NCBI GenBank assembly: GCA_963575745.1
Contig: CAUYUJ010022048.1
Coordinates: 201,001-265,000, forward strand
Length of the DNA: 64,000 nucleotides
Direction of reading: 5' to 3'
Source of the DNA: Prorocentrum cordatum
Taxonomy: Eukaryota; Sar; Dinophyceae; Prorocentrales; Prorocentraceae
Positions 39,903-49,719 of this stretch are shown here, one piece after another. Each line of letters starts with the position of its first letter. Within the stretch, counting starts at the first letter, position 1. The position numbers and the translations under genes were made by a program. The notes below the pieces were generated by a model, which saw only the letters and a program-made list of their open reading frames with translations, ran no database searches and was not told the DNA's origin.

Positions 39903-40843
39903 GCAAGACCCTCTACATCAATGGTGTTGGGGAGGGCGCTGCGATATGTCGGAAGATGGGCAACGTCAAGATCGGGGTACAGTATGCCAACGAGGCGAGC
40001 CCCCGTATTGAGGAGTATGCCTCCAACATCGCAGAAGGCTCGGGTGCCAATCTCCCGGCCATCTGGGGCCTAGGAGCCATGGAGGCACGTGACGCGATCA
40101 TCGTGTTGAAGCCGGGCTACCAGAAGGTCATCTTCCCCAGCGGTGACTACACCCTGAAGCTGGGAAGAGGCGCCAAGGTCCTGAAGGCGAAGAAGACTCC
40201 CTCGGGGCATCTCGCGATTCCCTGCGGGCTGTACGATGGGGCCAAGAGCCACGCGGTCACGAACACCTTCACGATCCGCAGCAGTCGAGATGGCTACACC
40301 GAGACGGAGAACGAAGAGGACCCCGTCAATGCGGGGCCACCCGCTGAAGCAACAGCGGGGCCACCCGCGACGGGACAGTCCGCGACCTTCACGACCGATA
40401 CGTACATCGTCGAGCCGTACATCGACAAGCAGCTCCTGGAGGACACGACCCGTCTGATCGTGAACAGGACGCTGAACAGCCGGTGGGAGTGCCGACAGGG
40501 TCCCGAAGGGACTGGGCCACACATGAAGGCTGCCCTGAAGTCCAAGATCTTCTGGGCAGTCCAGGAGGCGGTGAGCAAATGGGCGCCTGAGGACTCAGCG
40601 GGGCCACCCGCGTCGCCGCCGCCACCACCAAGCTACACGGGCGGAGGTTCGTCGGACTCTGCGGGGCCAACCCGCGTGGAGATCGTGGGTCACGCTACGG
40701 ATCGGACGGAATATTTTGACACTTCGGAAAACAATCCGCCGATTCTGTCTGCGAGCGTGGCCACGCCAGCGACTCCTGCGGAGCCATCCGCTAACAGCAT
40801 GCCTCCGAGCCAAGCGGCAACTTGGTCTTACGACCGCCGCTGA
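39863..40843 (+). CDS. Polyprotein part 3: rest of aspartic protease and Ala/Pro-rich linker
   Basis: The frame overlaps the previous one by 40 bp (-1 relative shift). It continues the protease with LSKTLYINGVGEGAAICRKM, later AIIVLKPGYQKVIFPSGDY, the order seen in copia proteases after the active-site strand. The second half is a low-complexity linker with AGPPA repeats and ends at TGA 40841-40843. The protease would cleave the polyprotein. Whether the break is a programmed -1 shift or a mutation cannot be told from one copy; no classical heptamer slip site is evident. Confidence 0.65.
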   Translation: MARFNYRPAICTLSKTLYINGVGEGAAICRKMGNVKIGVQYANEASPRIEEYASNIAEGSGANLPAIWGLGAMEARDAIIVLKPGYQKVIFPSGDYTLKLGRGAKVLKAKKTPSGHLAIPCGLYDGAKSHAVTNTFTIRSSRDGYTETENEEDPVNAGPPAEATAGPPATGQSATFTTDTYIVEPYIDKQLLEDTTRLIVNRTLNSRWECRQGPEGTGPHMKAALKSKIFWAVQEAVSKWAPEDSAGPPASPPPPPSYTGGGSSDSAGPTRVEIVGHATDRTEYFDTSENNPPILSASVATPATPAEPSANSMPPSQAATWSYDRR

Positions 40844-41044
40844 CGGGGGCAGGCGGGCGCGCCGGCGGCGCTCGCTTGCGAAGAGAAGCCGAATACCGGC
40901 CTCCTCGCTACATACGTTGGCCGCGCTGAGGCCCGAGAGGAAAAATATCATTCAAAATGTCTTGTCATCGAAGATATTCGCACAGCTTGCGCTGAACTCC
41001 GAACCCGTGGCTATATATGTGACCGGATTACCCATAATGAGGTA

Positions 41045-42388
41045 ATGACTTCAACTGGAACGCAGTATTTGGGGAATTTGTTGGCAGGAGACTATAATAT
41101 GTTGTGGGTGGCCACACCCTCTGATTGGTACGTTCGTACTCCAGGAAAGAGGGCGGGACCACACTATCAACGTATACAAAATCTCCCGATCAAAGCGCGT
41201 GCTCTGAGAATGCAGATTGTTATCCTGGGGCCACCCGGGTATTTCTGGAAACAGGGTCCGATCAAAGATGTTATCGAAGATTTGAAGCTAAGCATTATAC
41301 GAATGAGACTCTGTCATTTCGGTATCAAGTTTGACCGCTCCAGTAAATATCCCAGTGGTTCTTATATACAAGTTGCTACATCTTGTCCTCATATACCGCT
41401 AAACTTATGGAGATGTACTTGTGGCTCACACAAAGAACATGATTTGGATTGGTATGGCCAAGATCAGCAACGTGCCGAGTTCCGGCATAAAACCTTGGCT
41501 ATCATCACTGCACGCTTCCTTGATCAACTCAATAAAGCCAACATGATTAGGAATGAGCGGAGTGCGGTACACCTCAGTGTGTGTACGCGCGTTGACAAAA
41601 AGGTAAGACACTACGTTCAATGTCCACAAAAGGGCCCTCAATGGGACCATGTTGTTCGTAGAGTCACGACCGACCTGGACACGAATAAGATCGTTCAAGA
41701 TATCAGAATCCAGGATCAGCCGACTGGGTACAATTATGTCGCTCCATTGCCTGATGGGGTTACAAACATCAGTACTCGGTTATACTGGGAGCCTCCGGCT
41801 CCAGTTCTTCACGGCGACGGTGAGTCGCGAAGGCCACGCCCAAAGCGTGTGACGATCGTCGGTGACGATCGGTCCCCTTCCCCTTCGATTGAGCGCTGCC
41901 AAACGCGACCCACCAACTTTCCTGAAATTCCGCCATTTCCTGACTTAACAGCGGATCCTTCCGCAGCGGATATCTCCGCAGGAACTGCGTTGCCCACGGA
42001 TGCCAGGATAAAACAGAAAGAAAAGCAGAAAGCTGACAAAGAGGCTGGCATCAAACCGAAGAAAATCCCGAAGAAAGTGGAAGACGGTAACGACGATTGT
42101 GGAGAGGACCTCAAAGGGCTTGACTGCTCCACATATTTCAACGACGTTCCTCTTGATGACTCGGACTCGGACAGCGAATCAGAGGACATCTTCATGATGT
42201 TACCGGCGGGGCAACCCGCTGACTCACATGCTGATGTCTTCTCGATGGTCCAGTCACTATGCCACGGCAGAAACAATCAAGTGGACATGCTTGAATTGTT
42301 GACGCTTCGCGTATCCCCACCAGCCCATCCAGAAACGATGCTCAGGGGAGTTAAGGTGATCAGGGAAGTCGGGGAGCATGCAGAATAA
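41045..42388 (+). CDS. Polyprotein part 4: methyltransferase-like relic domain, function unknown
   Basis: 447 codons, in the same frame as part 3 but separated from it by stops. It contains MLWVATPSDWY, then IVILGPPGYFW, RLCHFGIKF, and a Cys/His cluster CPH...CTCGSHKEH followed by a helix with TARFLDQL. This order resembles the DNA-methyltransferase-like domain that I associate with algal copia polyproteins (PPC..FS, an E-P..W segment, D/R-x-C-x-x-G, C-x-G-x-H-x-H). The catalytic PPC is not present (TPS instead), so activity is doubtful. The C-terminal third is acidic and Lys-rich. The similarity is from memory and weak. Confidence 0.5.
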   Translation: MTSTGTQYLGNLLAGDYNMLWVATPSDWYVRTPGKRAGPHYQRIQNLPIKARALRMQIVILGPPGYFWKQGPIKDVIEDLKLSIIRMRLCHFGIKFDRSSKYPSGSYIQVATSCPHIPLNLWRCTCGSHKEHDLDWYGQDQQRAEFRHKTLAIITARFLDQLNKANMIRNERSAVHLSVCTRVDKKVRHYVQCPQKGPQWDHVVRRVTTDLDTNKIVQDIRIQDQPTGYNYVAPLPDGVTNISTRLYWEPPAPVLHGDGESRRPRPKRVTIVGDDRSPSPSIERCQTRPTNFPEIPPFPDLTADPSAADISAGTALPTDARIKQKEKQKADKEAGIKPKKIPKKVEDGNDDCGEDLKGLDCSTYFNDVPLDDSDSDSESEDIFMMLPAGQPADSHADVFSMVQSLCHGRNNQVDMLELLTLRVSPPAHPETMLRGVKVIREVGEHAE

Positions 42389-43539
42389 CAAAGGGCGGGG
42401 GAAGCTGTCACAGACCCCGAGAGGGGGAGGATGGAAGAGGAGTCGTCGTCGTCGTCGTCGTCGGAGGAGGAGGAGGAGGAGGAGGAGGAGGGGGAAGAGG
42501 AGGAGGAGGAGGAGGAGGAGGAGGACGGAGAAGGAGGAAGAATCGGAGGAGGAGGAGGAGGAGGGGAAGGAGCTTCTTGGGGGTCTTTTGAGGGCCTCTT
42601 GGAGGGCTTTTTGGGCGCCTTGGGGCATCTTGGGCGCCTCTTGGGACCCTCTTGAGGCGCTCTGGGGAGCCTTCGGGGCGCTTTTGGGGCCATCTTGGAG
42701 GGAGTCGATCAAACAAGAGGGGGGGTTTAATTAGCGCCCCCCCTCGGAAGCCCCTAAAATCGCCTCTTGGACCCCTCTTGGAACGCTCTTGGAGTGCTCT
42801 TGGGCGCTCTTGGGGCCGTCTTGGGGCTCTTTTGGGGCTCTCTTGGGGCCCTCTTGGGCCATCTTGGAGCCATCTCCAGGCCTCGGATGGCCATCGGAAG
42901 CGAAAAGGCGAGAAAGCAAAAATCATTGATTTTCCTTAGGTTTTGGGACGATTTTGGCCTCTTCGGGGCCTCCTTGGGGAGCTGTTTGGCCACTTGGAGT
43001 TATCTTGGGGCCGTCTTTGGGCTTCTTGGAACCATCTTAGGAGCCATCGTGAGCGATCTTGCGCTATCTTGAGCCATCTTGGAGCTCATCTTGGGTTCTC
43101 TGAGGCGCTCTTGGAGCCGTCTTGGGCCATCTTGGACGCTCTAACTACCCGCGGCCCCCCCCGTCCAGGTCCAGGGGAGGGGGTAGGGGGAGGGGTAAAC
43201 CCCTCCCCAAGGGGGAAGAGGGAGGGGTGGAAGAGGATCTGCTCTAGACCACCTACGCCCAGAGGGCTGGTGGGATTATGTGGGGGCAAGGGTGGTATAT
43301 CCATATTAGCCTTCAAGAGGGGACTCTCGTCGGGCGGGAACCTTGATAAGATATCTATGGTTGACCTTGGAAACTCGGAAGTACAAAGGGCAGTCCTTCA
43401 CTACCTCAAGACTTGCTTTGTCAAGATCACGATTTTGCAGCCAAGCTGCAGAACTACTGGACTTCCTTCCTACTTCAATGCACAGGTCAATCATGATTTG
43501 AGGGAGTTTCTGTGGAACTCACGTCATCCTCACCCCCGG
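42389..43539. repeat. Insertion within LTR element: (GGA)n, CTTGG block, dispersed repeat F
   Basis: Positions 42446-42575 are a GGA microsatellite. Positions 42576-43140 are CTTGGGxxC-type units with an AAAATCATTGATTTTCC patch. Positions 43150-43265 match 55130-55240 outside the element (GGGGGAGGGGTAAACCCC, GGGGTGGAAGAGGA, CTCTA..CCAC..ACGCCCAG). Host-genome repeats have therefore entered or been captured by the element. Nothing coding is seen. Confidence 0.7.
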
Positions 43540-45037
43540 CGCGAAGAGCACGAGCCCAGAGCGGCCTCCGGCACCGTTTCCGGACAGATCCGGTGGATCC
43601 GGTGACGAATCCCAAACCGGCGCCCTCGCTTGAGACATCCTCACAAAACCGGCCCCGGGGGAGGTGCCCAGAGGAGCCCAGAGCGGCCTCCGGCACCGTT
43701 TCCGGACAGATCCGGTGGATCCGGTGACGAATCCCAAACCGGCGCCCTCGCTTGAGACATCCTCACAAAACCGGCCCCGGGGGAGGTGCCCAGAGGAGCC
43801 CAGAGCGGCCTCCGGCACCGTTTCCGGACAGATCCGGTGGATCCGGTGACGAATCCCAAACCGGCGCCCTCGCTTTAGACATCCTCACAAAACCGGCCCC
43901 GGGGGAGGTGCCCAGAGGAGCCCAGAGCGGCCTCCGGCACCGTTTCCGGACAGATCCGGTGGATCCGGTGACGAATCCCAAACCGGCGCCCTCGCTTGAG
44001 ACATCCTCACAAAACCGGCCCCGGGGGAGGTGCCCAGAGGAGCCCAGAGCGGCCTCCGGCACCGTTTCCGGACACAGATCCGGTGGATCCGCTGGATCCG
44101 GTGACGAATCCCAAACCGGCGCCCTCGCTTGAGACATCCTCACAAAACCGGCCCCGGGGGAGGTGCCCAGAGGAGCCCAGAGCGGCCTCCGGCACCGTTT
44201 CCGGACAGATCCGCTGGATCCGCTGGATCCGGTGACGAATCCCAAACCGGCGCCCTCGCTTGAGACATCCTCACAAAACCGGCCCCGGGGGAGGTGCCCA
44301 GAGGAGCCCAGAGCGGCCTCCGGCACCGTTTCCGGACATCCGCTGGATCCGCTGGATCCGGTGACGAATCCCAAACCGGCGCCCTCGCTTGAGACATCCT
44401 CACAAAACCGGCCCCGGGGGGGTGCCCAGAGGAGCCCAGAGCGGCCTCCGGCACCGTTTCCGGACAGATCCGGTGGATCCGCTGGATCCGTGGACGAATC
44501 CCAAACCGGCGCCCTCGCTTGAGACATCCTCACAAAACCGGCCCCGGGGGAGGTGCCCAGAGGAGCCCAGAGCGGCCTCCGGCACCGTTTCCGGACAGAT
44601 CCGGGATCCGCTGATCCGGTGACGAATCCCAAACCGGCGCCCTCGCTTGAGACATCCTCACAAAACCGGCCCCGGGGGAGGTGCCCAGAGGAGCCCAGAG
44701 CGGCCTCCGGCACCGTTTCCGGACAGATCCGGTGGATCCGCTGGATCCGGTGACGAATCCCAAACCGGCGCCCTCGCTTGAGACATCCTCACAAAACCGG
44801 CCCCGGGGGAGGTGCCCAGAGGAGCCCAGAGCGGCCTCCGGCACCGTTTCCGGACAGATCCGGTGGATCCGCTGGATCCGGTGACGAATCCCAAACCGGC
44901 GCCCTCGCTTGAGACATCCTCACAAAACCGGCCCCGGGGGAGGTGCCCAGAGGAGCCCAGAGCGGCCTCCGGCACCGTTTCCGGACAGATCCGGACAGAT
45001 CCGGTGGATCCGCGCCCCGGGGGAGGTGCCCAGAGGA
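43540..45037 (+). repeat. Tandem array, 122-133-bp unit, about 12 copies (inside LTR element)
   Basis: The landmark GCGGCCTCCGGCACCGTTTC recurs at 43561, 43683, 43805, 43927, 44049, 44182, 44313, 44441, 44572, 44700, 44831 and 44962. The first four intervals are exactly 122 bp. Later ones are longer because a GATCCGGTG/GATCCGCTG 9-bp subunit is gained or lost. Each unit holds GCTTGAGACATCCTCACAAA, a core shared with the 65-bp array at 48690. Confidence 0.9.
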
Positions 45038-45235
45038 GGAATGAGGAGGAGGAGGAGGAGGAGGAGGAGGAGGAGGAGGAGGAGGAGGAGGAGGAGGAGG
45101 AGGAGGAGATGATGGAGCTGCGGGGCGGAGGAGGACAGACGGAGGCAAGAGAAGGATGGAGGAGGAGGAGGAGGAGGAGGAGGAGGAGGAGGAGGAGGAA
45201 CCTCATCCTCACCCTCGCCAACAAGCGCACACACC
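45038..45235. repeat. (GGA)n pair at the downstream edge of the insertion
   Basis: Two GGA microsatellites (45038-45110 and 45155-45202) frame a short GC-rich spacer, mirroring the GGA tract at the upstream edge (42446). Confidence 0.75.
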
Positions 45236-45632
45236 TTCTTCTATATACAGAAACTCCCGATCAACCGCAGAGCGGCCGGCTAGTACGTGGCTTAAACACC
45301 ACAAAGAGGACCTGCCTCATATCACGTTCTGCGGAACAGTCGCTCTATTACAAGACGACCTAAGACGTTTCTTTCTCAGGGAACAACCAATGGGCACGTG
45401 GGTGGATGAGATCCAGCCATGGAAGGAACTGGCACAACGCAAGGTCACTTGCCAAACGACTATTGATCAATGCACGACCGGTCTCAAAGATTCGTTTGGA
45501 CAATACATTCGCAAGCCAACACAGATGATGGCAAACAAAGAAGAGTTGTTGGCACCTTTTAGAGGCAAGCGTTGTCCAGGTAATCATGTGCACGCCAATG
45601 CTTGCAACAAAGAACTAGCAAGGGCGGCATAG
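45236..45632 (+). CDS. Polyprotein part 5a: second methyltransferase-like relic, ends at in-frame TAG
   Basis: The readable part runs from about 45300: RRFFLREQPMGTW, then TIDQCTTGLKD and KRCPGNHVHANACNKELARA. This is the second half of the same domain type as part 4 (E-x-P..W, D-Q-C-x-x-G-L, C-x-G-x-H-x-H). Its first half appears to have been lost to, or displaced by, the repeat insertion. TAG at 45630-45632 interrupts the helix that continues as YTYRMQSLIVDAV in the same frame, so it is a nonsense change or a read-through stop. Confidence 0.55.
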
Positions 45633-47689
45633 TATACCTACAGAATGCAGTCATTGATCGTTGATGCGGTGCAAATCGCCAAAGACCTGTTTGCTTACGG
45701 TCGCGATCCATTCGCGAATCGCGAACGCAGTTATGCGCTCGTAACAAACAGTGCTGGCTACGACTTGGACGACCCAACAATCCAGAGACACCCAAACGGA
45801 GAAATCCGACGACCACCACCTGGCGGTCTTGGGTGTCCTGGCTGTGTAGACAACAACTACAAACAATCACCAAGACACAGCAGGGATCCGAATATGTGTC
45901 GATGGTATGATGTTGAACCATACTACTGGGACTGTCCAAGCTGTAAGAAGGAATATCAGAAGAGCAATCCTCACCATACCAAGATATCTGGCCAATGTAG
46001 ATTCGCTGAAAAATGGAAGCTGCCAGATAACTTTGGTCAGCCGCGCCCAGCGGGGCAAGCCGCTCCTGCGGCGCCAGCCGCGGAAGCGGCTCCAGCCGCA
46101 AAAGCGGCGCCAGCCGCAAAAGCGGCGCCGGCCGCGAAAGCGCGCATACGCGCGCCTAGGCCGCCACGGCCCGGTGAGGGAGATCCAACCGCAGGCGCCA
46201 GCAGCCATGACACTACCAGGGCCGAAGGGGCTCATGGTAACACCACTGGCGCTGGTAGCTCTGACGATCACCGCAGACTGCCACAAGTTGCAGCAAGGCG
46301 CGGACGCATGGAGGGAGGAGATCCTCCACCGCCGCCGCAGCCTCAAGCAGAGCCGAGGACTCGCTTCGACGTTCAGCTCAGCCTTCAAAACCTGCGCAGC
46401 TTTGACCCAGCTGTAGTGCAGCGAGAACTCCGCAAGCTCCACTTGAGATGGTTTCATGCCAAGGAACCAAAAATGCGGATGATTCTAACTAAGGTTGGTC
46501 TGGGTGAAACCCGTTTGAGTCTGATCAAAGGCATTTGCGACTCGTGTAGAGAATGTCGTGCCTGGGACAAACCAGGCAACACGGTGATGCCTTCTGTGTC
46601 ACTGCCAGGACGTTTCAACGAGGAAGTCGAATGTGATCTTTTCTTTTACAAACAGGAACATATTGTTTTTCACATCATCGACCGTTGTATTCGCTGGGCA
46701 GCTGGCACAGAGATTCCTGATAAGACTATGCATACTGTTCTCGATGCCTATCACACAACTTGGATGCAACATGGCCCTGCTAAGATCTTATACTCCGATG
46801 GGGAAGGAGCACTGAATAACGATACAGCAAAGGCCATCCTTAAATCCAAGGGAACAGAGCTTCGTATCCGAGCGCGTGGCCAACACGCCACGACTATTGA
46901 AGCTAGGAATGGCACCCTGCGACACCTCATACACGCGATGGGAGAAGAATTGAATAGATTGAATATTCCTCTGAATTTCACTCGTCTTTTACATGAAGCC
47001 TTGTTTGCCAGCAGCGCGTTTACTTTCTACAACGAAGTTTCTCCGTATAATGCGCTGTATGGCAGACAACCAGCTATGCTTCCCGATTTCCCTGTCTTGG
47101 ATCATGATCAGTCCGCTGAATCATCAGATCACTCAAGGGAGGAGACAATCAGGAGGGTTAGTCTGGAGGCAATCACGCAGGCCACTGCGGTTGCCAAGAC
47201 GAACAGGGCTCTCCGTACGAAGACTACTGCTACGGGTGAATTTCACTACAAAGAGGGAGATCTCGTGGACTATCATCGCCCGACCACCACGAAAGACGAC
47301 TGGGGTGGATGGAGTGGTCCATACCCGGTCATCCGCAACGAACCTGACCGAGGTCAGGTCATCGTGAAGGTTGGCAGTCGCGAAGTGCGAGTACAGTATC
47401 CTGACACACGACATACGCTGTACATCGAAGCACTGATGGTCCGCGAGATAGGATCGGACAAAACGGCCCTTCGGACAGTATTGGCCTTTATTGCCGGTCT
47501 GCCAGCGGGGAAACCCGCCATGACTTTCGGATATCTACCAGCGAAACAGGGCCGGCTGCAGATGACTGCTGCGAGCCGGCTTTCGCCTAAGGTGCACTTG
47601 GCTCTTCAGTATCTCATTCGCAACTATTTTCGCATTGAAAACGTGTTGCTGTACACCGCACTCACATCTATACCCCTGGGTGGGTGTAT
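45633..47689 (+). CDS. Polyprotein part 5b: integrase
   Basis: The frame is the same as 5a. Cys/His clusters GCPGC...H...C and WDCPSCKK (45830-45990) come first, then an Ala/Pro linker with the four hairpin repeats. The GAG-pre-integrase/zinc region follows: RKLHLRWFHAKEPKMRMIL with CDSCRECR (46430-46560). The integrase core has VECDLFF (first Asp, 46630), YSDGEGALN (second Asp, 46795) and TTIEARNGTLRH (Glu, 46900) at roughly the DD35E spacing, then FNEVSPYNALYGRQP, typical for copia integrases. A C-terminal SH3-like stretch follows (DLVDYHRP, WSGPYPVI). It would insert the cDNA. Beyond about 47680 the frame runs into GCATGTGC repeats up to 48008 and is not meaningful. Confidence 0.9.
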
Positions 47690-48070
47690 GTGCGGCCGTT
47701 TTTGCGCTGTCATGTGCGCGCATGTGCGCGGCATGTGCCAGTCATGTGCCAGGCCTGTGCGGTCCTTCTTGGATGGACTTCCTACTGTGCACGTCGTGCC
47801 CGGGCATGTGCGGGGGCATGTGCGCTGTGTTTTGATGTATCCATCATACGCACATGCACGCACAGTCCGACGCACATGCGCGCACATGCCTGCACATGCG
47901 GGAGGTGTTCGAGAATCGCAGATCTGTCATCGGCACATGCACGCACATGCCTGTGCAACCTCTCTTCGGGAGGCCGCGCGGGCCCGCACATGCACGCACA
48001 TGCGGTGAAGCGCGCGGGCGCACATGCGTGCACATCCCAATGCACATGCACGCTCATGCCCTAGGAGCTG
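47690..48070. repeat. GCATGTGC / GCACATGC alternating-purine-pyrimidine inverted repeat
   Basis: The left half (47700-47825) is full of GCATGTGC. The right half (47850-48060) is full of its complement GCACATGC, often as CGCACATGCGCGCACATGC. The whole can fold back and has strong Z-DNA-like alternation. A further GCATGTGC cluster is at 49535-49705. Confidence 0.8.
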
Positions 48071-48679
48071 TCTGGGACCCCTGTGCCTCCAATGCCTCCT
48101 GGCCTTCGCAGAGCTAACCTGGGGCGTGCCAGGGTTTCCTGAAAGAGTTTGTTGTGCGTTTAGACTCGCCCGCTGCTGGCGGGGGCGGTTATTCGCCCGG
48201 TTCGTGAGCTGGCGGTGGCGCGCCCGCCTAATAAAATACTCTCCCGCGCGCCTTCTCAGCTCGGCCGGAGAAGCAGGGATGGGGGGGGGGAGGTGGAGGG
48301 GGGGGGGAGGGGGGGGGGAGGAGGCGGGCGCCCCCGGCCACTGGCCAGCCTGCCTGTTCGGCTCGGCCAGAGGAGAAGGAGGAGGAGGAGGAGGAGGAGG
48401 AGGAGGAGGAGGAGGAGGAGGTGAGAGTTGCGAGGCTGTCTCAGGCGAAAGTGGCTTGACGGCCCGAGCTCAGGGAATCTCGGAATCGCTGGCCTGGCTC
48501 GGCCACCGGCGAGCTCGGCCTGTGCGAATACTGTGCGTACCTGTGCAGTGCATGTGCGGGACGTGCAAGAATGCCGGGGCCGGCGTTCGTCTCCGGACGC
48601 CGGCGCGTTCGCGTCCGGCCAGTTCCGCGTGAGACGTCGTCGGCAATTTGGAGGCCGACGTGCTTTGACATGAAGTGAT
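48071..48679. repeat. Insertion within LTR element: GC-rich DNA, (GGA)n, inverted copy of 65-bp unit
   Basis: A G-run/GGAGG tract lies at 48278-48322, with GGA at 48368-48421. Positions 48426-48485 are the reverse complement of the 65-bp unit that follows (GTTGCGAGGCTGTCTCAGGC, CGAAAGTGG). No coding is recognised. Confidence 0.6.
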
Positions 48680-49530
48680 CTGGCCACCTTCGCCTGAGAC
48701 ATCCTCGCAACTCTGGTCTCGGAGATGCCCTGCCCCATGGTGGCCCGGCCACTTTCGCTTGAGACATCCTCGGGACTCTGGGTTTCGAGACGCCCTGAGC
48801 TGAGGTGGTTAGACCACTTTCGCATGAGACATCCTCGCAACTCTGACCTCAGAGATCTCCTGCCCCATGCTGGTCAGGCCACGGTCGCCTGAGACATCCT
48901 CGCAAGTCTCGATTCCGATATGCCCCGAGCTGAGGTGGTCAGCCACTGTCGCCTGAGACATCCTCGCAACCCTGATCTCAATGATGCCCTGCTCGATAGT
49001 GTCTCGGCCCCTTTCGCCTGAGACATCCTCGGAACTCTGGGTTCCGAGACGCCCTGAGTTGAGGTGGTTAGACCACTTTCGCTTTAGACATCCTCGCCCG
49101 AGATGCCCTGAGTTGAGCTGTTCAGGCCACTTTTGCCTGAGACATCCTCGCAACTCTGACCTCAATGATGCCCTGCTCCATAGTGTCTCGGCCTTTTTCG
49201 CCTGAGACCCTCGCAACTCTGGGTTCTGAGATGCCCTGAGCAGGTGGTCAGGCCAGTCCTGCCTGAGACATCCTCGCAACTCTGACCTCAGAGATCTCCT
49301 GCCCCATGGTGGTCAGGCCACTTTCGCTTGAGACATCCTCACAACTCAGACCTCGGAGGTGTCCTGCCCCATGGTCGTCTGGTCACCTTGACCAGCGACA
49401 TCCTCGCCACTCTGGTTTCCAAGATGCCCTGCCCCATGGTGATCCGGCCACGCTTGCCTGAGACATCCTCGGAACTCTGGGTTGCGAAATGCCCCGAGCT
49501 CAGGTGGTCAGGCCACTATCGCCTGCGACA
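48680..49530 (+). repeat. Tandem array, 65-bp unit, about 13 copies (inside LTR element)
   Basis: The core CGCCTGAGACATCCTCGCAA recurs with GAGAC at 48696, 48761, 48826, 48891, 48955 and 49020 (65 bp), then at 49085, 49139 and beyond with some shorter units. Each unit ends GCCCTGAGCTGAGGTGGT or a TGCCCCATGGTGG variant. Confidence 0.88.
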
Positions 49531-49719
49531 TCTCTGCGGCATGTGCGGGCATGTGCGTCTATGCTTTCAGAGTTTTGCTTGACCGTGCATTCGACTGTGC
49601 GTCGGACGGTGTGGCATGTGCGCGCATGTGCGGCAATGCTGTTGAGGCTTTTGTATATTTGCATGGGCATGTGCATGCGACTGTGCGGCATGTGCCTGCA
49701 TGTGCGGCCCCTTCCGACG
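49531..49719. repeat. Second GCATGTGC cluster
   Basis: About eight GCATGTGC/GTGCGGCATGTG units lie just upstream of the reverse-transcriptase frame; same motif as 47690-48070. Confidence 0.65.

Noticed and set aside
34406-40675. AGPPA units as only a Pro/Ala-rich linker peptide repeat
   Set aside because: Part of the set does behave so (18-nt spacing in frame), but copies in other frames, after the last stop codon, and with both stem arms changed need a nucleic-acid-level explanation.
43763-44713. 316-codon minus-strand repeat protein frame in the 122-bp array
   Set aside because: Open only because the unit lacks stops; length changes between units break the frame elsewhere, and no start or domain is present.
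47690-48008. C-terminal extension of the integrase frame (Cys/His-rich translation)
   Set aside because: It is the translation of GCATGTGC/GCACATGC repeats; the Cys/His pattern follows the repeat, not a zinc-finger spacing.
43540-49530. Tandem arrays as a CRISPR locus
   Set aside because: Units are contiguous 65- or 122-bp satellites without unique spacers, and the genome is eukaryotic.
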